Assembly (NCBI GenBank): GCA_937934355.1
Contig: CALGZY010000277.1
Location: 1-13,296 of the forward strand
DNA: 13,296 bases
Origin: an uncultured Collinsella sp.
GTDB lineage: Bacteria; Actinomycetota; Coriobacteriia; Coriobacteriales; Coriobacteriaceae
Direction: 5' to 3'
The notes under the pieces: generated by a model
What the model was told of the DNA's origin: nothing
Databases searched by the model: none
What the model saw: the letters and a program-made list of their open reading frames with translations, nothing else
Made by a program: the position numbers and the translations under genes
In this document: in pieces, positions 7,801 through 13,296 of the stretch
Numbering within the stretch: the first letter of the stretch is position 1
Layout of the letters: every line of letters begins with the position of its first letter

Positions 7801-8436
7801 GCCCGTGGAGCTCACCATGCGGCGAATGCGATCAATTTCGTCGCCGAAGAACTCGATGCGCACGGGTGCCTTTTCCTGTGCGGGGAACACCTCGACGGTG
7901 TCGCCGTGAACGCGAAACAAGCCGGGTGCATCGGCGGCGCCGGCATTGGTGTAGCCCATGCCCACCAAGCGCTGCGGCACCTCGTCAAAAGGAATCTCCT
8001 CGCCCACCGCAAAAGTGGTGGACTCCCAATAGCGGCTCTCGACCGGCGGTACGCAGCGCAGCAGCGCACGGGCCGAGGCAACCATGATGCAGTTGTCCCC
8101 GCGCACGATGCGCCCCAGAGCCTCGCAGCGCTGCGCCACCACGGCGTCGTCGGGCGCCTGTTCGCGCCACGGATAGTCCTTGCGCTCGGGAAAACGGCAC
8201 ACGTGCGCTAGGCCCACGTAGGCGGCAAGGCTACGCGCGGCGCGATCGGCCGCATCCTCGCCGCTCACGATATAGACCGTCGGGCGCGGACGGCGCGCAA
8301 ACTGGGCGGCCGCCATAAGCGTGCGGCCCGACTGCGACACAGCCAGCGTCACGTCCTCGCCAGCATCGAGTCCGTCCTCGACGGTCTGCAAGGCCTCGGC
8401 AGTGTAGAGCTGCGCGGCTATACGGTGAATGAGCAT
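4804..8436 (-). CDS. mfd: Transcription-repair coupling factor Mfd
   Basis: This 1210-residue ATP-dependent translocase removes RNA polymerase stalled at DNA lesions and recruits UvrA for nucleotide excision repair. Domains in order: UvrB-like N-terminal region (about 1-350), linker (to about 520), CarD-like RNA-polymerase-interacting domain (about 532-590, FKPGDYVVHATHGIA), then a RecG-type helicase motor. The motor shows Walker A GDVGFGKT (683-690), DEEQ (784-787), SATPIPRT (810-817) and motif VI QLKGRVGR (953-960). The C-terminal TRCF domain runs to about 1165, followed by a Gly/Ala-rich linker and an acidic end, GASDDD. Length is usual. Start: ATG at 8436 has GGAGGAACAGC directly upstream. 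An in-frame ATG at 8463 would place that Shine-Dalgarno inside the gene. It follows nth after 157 bp containing two hairpins. The stop codon is the last codon of the repeat element's core. Confidence 0.97.
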   Translation of the reverse strand: MLIHRIAAQLYTAEALQTVEDGLDAGEDVTLAVSQSGRTLMAAAQFARRPRPTVYIVSGEDAADRAARSLAAYVGLAHVCRFPERKDYPWREQAPDDAVVAQRCEALGRIVRGDNCIMVASARALLRCVPPVESRYWESTTFAVGEEIPFDEVPQRLVGMGYTNAGAADAPGLFRVHGDTVEVFPAQEKAPVRIEFFGDEIDRIRRMVSSTGQTIGNEDSIEIFPCRELALTDDAVHNMHVALYRASQDDSKLAALLEMVDARIVTPELDRFLPVMYGQTVSPLAHVGGKALVVLSEPRSLFDDCLRAYEDIEARAGEAGIDRLDGLYVRAQQLDFGAQQRLNYVSLIRAGGAVTAELKIEQPAIAGSDNRFMTRIQEVVGKRYACVFAIPDRGARESMELTFGDEGITFEESLTAAPENAGVIGERVRVAAADSADRAARQEAHASIRERRADALNARSLEAGAVQAAAGAAVPTISRGRVTFVDAALPQGVVVPDANLAVFSIADLNARMDANRARSRRKVDVTQITFPFKPGDYVVHATHGIALFSEIARQEVGGKERDYFLLEYADGDKLYVPLEQVDRITRYVGPDGDKPRLTRLNTADWTRAANKARKNAKKLAFDLVDLYTRRSSITGIACPPDTPEQIEMEESFPYDETRDQLEAIADIKADMEAPKPMDRLLCGDVGFGKTEVALRAAFKCVDSGRQVMVLCPTTILAQQHYETFFERFAPFGLEVEVLSRFRTPAQQKRALKAFAEGTIDVLIGTHRLLSADVNPKNLGLVIIDEEQRFGVQHKEQLKNLREQIDVLTLSATPIPRTMQMATSGVRDMSLITTPPTGRRPVIVHVGEYDPDVVSAAIRLEVGRGGQVYYVSNRVKTIDDAVARVHEAAPEARVGVAHGKMSPREVEDVMIEFATKKIDVLIATTIVESGIDNATANTLIIEDSQRLGLAQLYQLKGRVGRSATQAYAYFMFPGELPLTEEATARLTALSEFQDLGSGMRIAMRDLEIRGAGSLMGAEQHGNLSSVGFDLFTQMLGQAVAEARGDDDAGVEAASVGINLPADYFLSEEYLPAVDQRVLVYRKLAAAEDLESIDEVQEETEAAHGELPLAGLNLFNRARIRIRGERLGLESVTLSGGRITFLGVDVLKKVAFELKTRYGAVNFPKSRKLSVPYKAGAGAGSGLGRGLDANDGTGPVAAALMLLQQLGASDDD

Positions 8437-8461
8437 GCTGTTCCTCCGGCATCGCAACGCC

Positions 8462-8489
8462 AAAAGCCCGCCGGGGCAAGCTCGGCGGG
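8462..8489 (-). terminator. GC-rich hairpin with short T-run just upstream of mfd
   Basis: CCCGCCG (8467-8473) and CGGCGGG (8483-8489) form a perfect 7-bp stem with a 9-base loop. On the minus strand it is followed by CTTTTGG, as in an intrinsic terminator. It ends about 26 bases before the mfd ATG and lies over 100 bases past the nth stop. It is either the terminator of nth or, if the mfd promoter lies at 8490-8560, an attenuator in the mfd leader. Confidence 0.55.
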
Positions 8490-8563
8490 TCGTACGTCAA
8501 ATACATTGTCTGTCATGGTAGCGCATGGAGAGGACTCCGGCTCAAGGGCAAACCCAGCCCCGC

Positions 8564-8588
8564 AAAAAACGCCAGACGAAGATGCGTT
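8564..8588 (-). terminator. Possible terminator close to the nth stop
   Basis: AACGC (8568-8572) and GCGTT (8584-8588) pair across an 11-base loop, and a run of six T follows on the minus strand (A at 8564-8569 on plus). The stem is short, so termination is uncertain, but the position 6 bases after the nth stop is typical. Confidence 0.4.
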
Positions 8589-8593
8589 CCGCC

Positions 8594-9259
8594 CTACCCC
8601 GCTACGCGCACGCTGGGGCACAAATCTGCCAGCGGACACTCGTCACACTTGGGTTTGCGGGCGTCGCAGATCTCGCGACCGAAGGTGATCCACTGATGGT
8701 TAACCGACTCCCAATACTCGTGCGGCAAAATCTTGAGCAGATCCTGCTCGGTCTTGAGCGGCTCCTTGGCATGCGTCTTGGGACTCAGCATCAGGCGGTG
8801 CGCAATGCGGTTGACGTGCGTGTCCACCGCAATGCCCTCCACGATGCCATACCCCACGTTGAGCACGATGTTCGCCGTCTTGCGTCCCACGCCCGGCAGC
8901 TTCACGAGTTCCTTCATGTCGGCCGGCACCTCGCCGCCATAGTCGGCGACGATCATCTGCGCGGCCTCGACGGCATGTTTGGCTTTGCTCTTGTAGAAGC
9001 CGAGCGACTTGATGGTGTCTGCCACGTCAGCCACGCTCGCCCCGGCCATGGCCTCGGGCGTGGGCCACTGGGCAAACAGCTGCGGCGTCACCTTGTTGAC
9101 CTGCGCGTCGGTCGTTTGCGCCGAGAGCAACACCGCGATCAGCAGGCGGAAGGGATTCTCGTGGTCCAAAAAGCACTCGACCGGGCCATAGCGACGGTTG
9201 AGGCGCTCACACGCCTCGATGGCGCGCTCGCGTTTGGCGGCATTGGTCTCGCGTGGCAT
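8594..9259 (-). CDS. nth: Endonuclease III (Nth), DNA glycosylase/AP lyase
   Basis: A 221-residue base excision repair enzyme that removes oxidised pyrimidines and nicks the abasic site. Evidence: LLSAQTTDAQVN (44-55) typical of Nth, the helix-hairpin-helix LPGVGRKTAN (121-130) with catalytic Lys127, the catalytic Asp146 in VDTHV, and a [4Fe-4S] cluster motif Cys198-x6-Cys205-x2-Cys208-x5-Cys214. Length is standard. ATG at 9259 has GAGGAG about 7 bases upstream, better than the in-frame ATG at 9283. It lies between the ABC exporter gene (63-bp gap) and mfd, putting two repair genes side by side. Its end, VRVAG, matches the end of the HTH protein at 12660-13223. Confidence 0.96.
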   Translation of the reverse strand: MPRETNAAKRERAIEACERLNRRYGPVECFLDHENPFRLLIAVLLSAQTTDAQVNKVTPQLFAQWPTPEAMAGASVADVADTIKSLGFYKSKAKHAVEAAQMIVADYGGEVPADMKELVKLPGVGRKTANIVLNVGYGIVEGIAVDTHVNRIAHRLMLSPKTHAKEPLKTEQDLLKILPHEYWESVNHQWITFGREICDARKPKCDECPLADLCPSVRVAG

Positions 9260-9293
9260 AACGACTCCTCGGCTCAGCGGCACAATAAACTAA

Positions 9294-9310
9294 TGGGCAC
9301 AATTGTCCCA
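9294..9310. promoter_or_regulatory. 17-bp dyad between ABC gene and nth
   Basis: TGGG-C-ACAATTGT-CCCA: an inner 8-bp palindrome ACAATTGT flanked by TGGG/CCCA with one extra base. It lies 12 bases past the stop codon of the ABC gene and 35 bases before the nth start. It could be an operator for nth or a weak terminator for the ABC gene; AT-rich sequence follows on the minus strand. Low certainty. Confidence 0.3.
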
Positions 9311-9322
9311 CGTCCGAGACGC

Positions 9323-11125
<1,803 letters not shown>

Positions 11126-11159
11126 GGGCTTCCTTTCGCATCTGATAGGGCGAAACGCC

Positions 11160-11190
11160 ATTGTTGCACATTGGAGCACGCTCCAGACAA
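11160..11190 (-). promoter_or_regulatory. Promoter with MerR/ZntR-like dyad in a 19-bp spacer
   Basis: On the minus strand, TTGTCT (11185-11190) and AACAAT (11160-11165) are 19 bp apart, each 4 of 6 to consensus. The dyad TGGAGC-AC-GCTCCA (11172-11185) lies between them. Over-long spacers holding a TGGAG-N4-CTCCA dyad are typical of promoters activated by MerR-family proteins; E. coli ZntR uses the same half-sites. The start would fall near 11152, about 27 bases before the ABC start codon. No MerR-type gene is in the window, so the regulator is inferred. Confidence 0.45.
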
Positions 11191-11252
11191 GTGCGATACG
11201 AAAAGCGGTAGGGCGCCCGCGTTTGCACCGGTGCCCCGCCGTCTTGTTGCAA

Positions 11253-12608
11253 TTAGTCCTCGTCTTCTTGGTCTGTGGGAAGGCCCGCGGGCGTGAGTCC
11301 CAAGATCTCATCGACTTGGTCGGCGTCTTCCAGTGCGTCGATGTCCTTGAGCTTGCGCTCCATTACGTTGGTGCGCGTGGTAATGATGCCCTCGACCGTT
11401 TTGCTCGCGGTCTCGATCTGCTGCTGGGCGCGGCGCAGCGCCGTTTGATAGCGCGGCAGCTCGGCCTTGACGGCGGAGAGCACGCGCAGTACGTCGTCGG
11501 TACGTTTTTGCAGCCTAAACGTCTGGTAGCTCATCTGCAGGCTGTTGAGAATGGCGGCCATAGTGCTGGGACCGGCAACGTTGACATGATAGTCGCGGCC
11601 CAGGGTTTCGATGAGCCCGGGTCGGCTGACGACCTCGGCGTACAGCCCCTCAAACGGCACGAACATGATGCCAAAGTTGGTCGTTGCCGGCACACTCAGG
11701 TACTTTTCGCAGATGTCCTTTGCCTCGCGTTTCACCATCATATCGAGCGTCTTGCGCGCTGCGGCAACGGCCTCCGCATCGCCCGACTCCTGGGCGTCGA
11801 GCAGATGCTCGTACGCGTCGCCCGGGAATTTGGAGTCGATCGGCAGCAGCACGGGATCGCCCTCGTCTACCGGCAGCTTGACGGCAAACTCAACGCGCTC
11901 CGAGGCGCCGGGCTTGGTGGCGACATTTTCCAGATACTGGTCGGGCGTAAGGATGTCCGCCAGGATTGCACCCAGCTGCACCTCGCCCAAAATGCCGCGC
12001 GCTTTTACATTGCCCAGCACGCGCTTGAGGTCGCCTACGCCGGTAGCAATGGACTGCATGTCGCCCAGGCCCTTGTACACAGCCTCGAGCTGGTCGCTCA
12101 CCTGTTTAAACGATGCAGACAGGCGATCGTTGAGCGTACGGGAAAGTTTCTCGTCCACCGTCGCGCGCATCTGATCGAGCTGCACGTTGTTGTCCTTGCG
12201 GATGGCGCCCAGCTGGGCATCGACCGTCTCGCGCACTTTGTCCAGGCGGCGCTCGATGCCCTCGCGGTTGGCACCGAGCTGCTGGGCCGTCTCGCGGCGC
12301 AGGTCATCCATACGGTCGCCAGCCTGCGAGAGCTCACGCGCGATGGTCAGGTAGCGCTGCTGCTCTACGGCCGCATCGGTCGTCTGCTGCTGCGCGATGA
12401 CATTTGCCGTGCGGCGGGTTTCTGCCAACGCGACGTTGAGGGTGTCGAGCGCGTTGTTGGCCTGCTCGAGCGCAGCCAGCATCTCTGCCCCGCTATCGCC
12501 GCGCTCCCGCAGCTCGGCGCGAAGGCCCTTGAGCTGCAGGGCACAAGCCACAGCAACCCCCACCGCCACCAAGGCGATCACAACAAGCACGATATCAATA
12601 GCAGACAT
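11253..12608 (-). CDS. rmuC: RmuC family DNA recombination protein
   Basis: A 451-residue RmuC homologue. The N-terminus (5-24, IDIVLVVIALVAVGVAVACA) is a membrane anchor. A long heptad-rich coiled coil follows (about 28-185). The conserved RmuC domain (about 190-425) includes RGILGE (204-209), LPIDSKFPGDAYEHLL (255-270), NFGIMFVPFEGLYAEV (311-326) and GPSTMAAILNSLQ (346-358). The C-terminus is acidic (DQEDED). RmuC limits inversions at short repeats in E. coli and has a nuclease-like fold; its molecular role is poorly defined. ATG at 12608 has GGAG about 6 bases upstream. An in-frame ATG at 12641 would place extra residues before the anchor. It follows the HTH gene after 51 bp. Confidence 0.93.
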   Translation of the reverse strand: MSAIDIVLVVIALVAVGVAVACALQLKGLRAELRERGDSGAEMLAALEQANNALDTLNVALAETRRTANVIAQQQTTDAAVEQQRYLTIARELSQAGDRMDDLRRETAQQLGANREGIERRLDKVRETVDAQLGAIRKDNNVQLDQMRATVDEKLSRTLNDRLSASFKQVSDQLEAVYKGLGDMQSIATGVGDLKRVLGNVKARGILGEVQLGAILADILTPDQYLENVATKPGASERVEFAVKLPVDEGDPVLLPIDSKFPGDAYEHLLDAQESGDAEAVAAARKTLDMMVKREAKDICEKYLSVPATTNFGIMFVPFEGLYAEVVSRPGLIETLGRDYHVNVAGPSTMAAILNSLQMSYQTFRLQKRTDDVLRVLSAVKAELPRYQTALRRAQQQIETASKTVEGIITTRTNVMERKLKDIDALEDADQVDEILGLTPAGLPTDQEDED

Positions 12609-12659
12609 AGTCTCCGCCCAACAAACCCAATCGATCATCAATCAAAACCGCGATCAATC

Positions 12660-13223
12660 TTACCCCGCCACACGCACCGGGCGCCCGGCCCCTTCTTGGG
12701 TGCCCCTCTCCTCCGCATATTCCATAATGCGGCGTGCCGTCTCCCTGCTCACCTTTGAGTCATCGCCGGCCAAGTATGCGTATACGTTTCCTTTATTAAG
12801 GTGCAGAGCACGGCAGAGGCCATAGCGCGTTACACCCGATTCCTCCAATGCTTCCAGCGTTTTCTTTCTCATCAGGGCGTTCACCCTTCTGTCGGCCGCC
12901 GGCTTTTCCTTCGCCGCTCTATACGCGCGCCAAACGTTGGCATAACGGTTAGGGAGTTTGTCTTCGGCGCATAGAGATACCAGGCTACCCGTTTGGCCGT
13001 ACAAGGACAAAACGCCTCGGTAACCCTCTTCCATCCACGAGCCCTCGGATAAACCCAGAACGTATTCTGCTTTGCCCTGCGCCAAAGCGAGCAAAAACAG
13101 AGGCTCCGCCACGCGCGGCGCAACCGTCGTCGCTTGCTTAACCAGTTTTCTAAAACTGAGCGACTGCTGTCCGGATAGCTCTCGGCAATAGCCTTTTAAG
13201 AATCCCTCAAAGGTCAGATTCAA
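12660..13223 (-). CDS. Hypothetical protein with C-terminal helix-turn-helix
   Basis: I do not recognise this 187-residue protein. Residues 1-100 are a mixed helical region (GFLKGYCRELSG at 7-18; AEPLFLLALAQGKAEYVLGL at 39-58). Residues 118-171 look like a Cro/XRE-type helix-turn-helix: EESGVTRYGLCRALHLNKGNVYAYL, then SRETARRIMEY. This suggests a DNA-binding regulator, perhaps an antitoxin. The start is TTG at 13223, supported by a near-perfect AAAGGAGGTG 5 bases upstream. That TTG overlaps the TGA stop of an upstream open frame (TTGA), indicating translational coupling. The same frame stays open to the window edge, so a longer form cannot be excluded. G+C is lower than in neighbours: 30 of 60 in 12781-12840 against 42 of 60 in 6181-6240, suggesting transfer. 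It shares the end VRVAG with Nth. Confidence 0.7.
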   Translation of the reverse strand: MNLTFEGFLKGYCRELSGQQSLSFRKLVKQATTVAPRVAEPLFLLALAQGKAEYVLGLSEGSWMEEGYRGVLSLYGQTGSLVSLCAEDKLPNRYANVWRAYRAAKEKPAADRRVNALMRKKTLEALEESGVTRYGLCRALHLNKGNVYAYLAGDDSKVSRETARRIMEYAEERGTQEGAGRPVRVAG

Positions 13224-13296
13224 CCGAGCACCTCCTTTTTGTATGGCTCTGTTAGACCAGGATTGACATTCCGCCCCGTCATCTTCTTGCGATTGC
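13220..13296 (-). CDS. 3' end of an unknown upstream gene (partial)
   Basis: Only the last 24 residues are inside the window, ending TEPYKKEVLG and then TGA (13220-13222). The frame is open to the right edge, and the stop overlaps the TTG start of the HTH gene by two bases. The Shine-Dalgarno of the HTH gene lies inside its last codons (Lys-Glu-Val). The residue mix (Lys, Arg, Asn, Gly, Pro) looks like real protein, whereas the first frame of the edge sequence stops quickly. Family unknown; a partner of the HTH protein is likely. Confidence 0.5.
   Translation of the reverse strand, partial: NRKKMTGRNVNPGLTEPYKKEVLG
13228..13240 (-). promoter_or_regulatory. Strong Shine-Dalgarno deciding a TTG start
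   Basis: On the minus strand, AAAAAGGAGGTGC precedes TTG (13221-13223), with 7 bases between the GGAGG core and the start codon. This is the strongest ribosome site in the window and is the main reason to accept the non-ATG start. It lies within the coding end of the upstream frame. Confidence 0.7.

Noticed and set aside
11172..11185. The TGGAGC-N2-GCTCCA dyad as a LexA box
   Set aside because: Actinobacterial and Gram-positive LexA boxes are of the GAAC-N4-GTTC kind; this dyad does not match. The MerR-type reading fits the 19-bp spacer better.
11126..11311. N-terminal extension of the ABC transporter
   Set aside because: It lacks a ribosome site, would overlap the rmuC 3' end and the promoter dyad, and adds Arg/Cys-rich sequence absent from the family. 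The ATG at 11125 has a good Shine-Dalgarno.
13223..13295. The HTH gene starting further right, beyond the window
   Set aside because: The same frame is open to the edge, but a near-perfect Shine-Dalgarno directly before TTG and the TTGA overlap with another open frame make the internal start more likely. Not fully excluded.

Overview
The window is high-GC, gene-dense bacterial chromosome. A hand count gives about 70% G+C inside the mfd gene. Short gaps, good Shine-Dalgarno sequences and the gene content fit a Coriobacteriia actinobacterium such as Collinsella. That assignment is inference; no rRNA or other definitive marker is present.

Layout, left to right. (1) A divergent pair: a FrlB-like two-SIS-domain sugar-phosphate deglycase (minus strand, 59-1051) and a GntR/HutC-type repressor with a UTRA sensor domain (plus strand, 1257-1979). 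Their 205-bp shared upstream region holds repeated ATACA-GTT half-sites, an extended -10 element and a terminator-like hairpin. (2) A minus-strand run, read from right to left: end of an unknown gene (right edge), HTH protein, rmuC, ABC exporter, nth, mfd, PAP2 phosphatase, threonine aldolase, GNAT acetyltransferase. Nth (base excision repair), Mfd (transcription-coupled repair) and RmuC (linked to recombination/DNA stability) give the block a DNA-maintenance flavour. The ABC exporter, PAP2, aldolase and GNAT genes look like unrelated housekeeping or accessory functions.

The sequence shows no CRISPR array, tRNA, rRNA, transposase or prophage gene. No gene-free stretch exceeds 300 bp. The longest gaps are 1052-1256 (control region) and 4589-4803 (a structured element plus the leader of the PAP2 gene).

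The points most worth a second look are: a structured repeat found at 4699-4806 and, cut by the window edge, at 1-35, whose two copies differ in the outer stem; a dyad of the MerR/ZntR kind inside a 19-bp promoter spacer ahead of the ABC exporter; tandem 11-bp direct repeats beside both divergent starts of the SIS/GntR pair; and a lower-GC, translationally coupled two-gene unit at the right edge, with a TTGA start/stop overlap and an HTH protein of unknown family.
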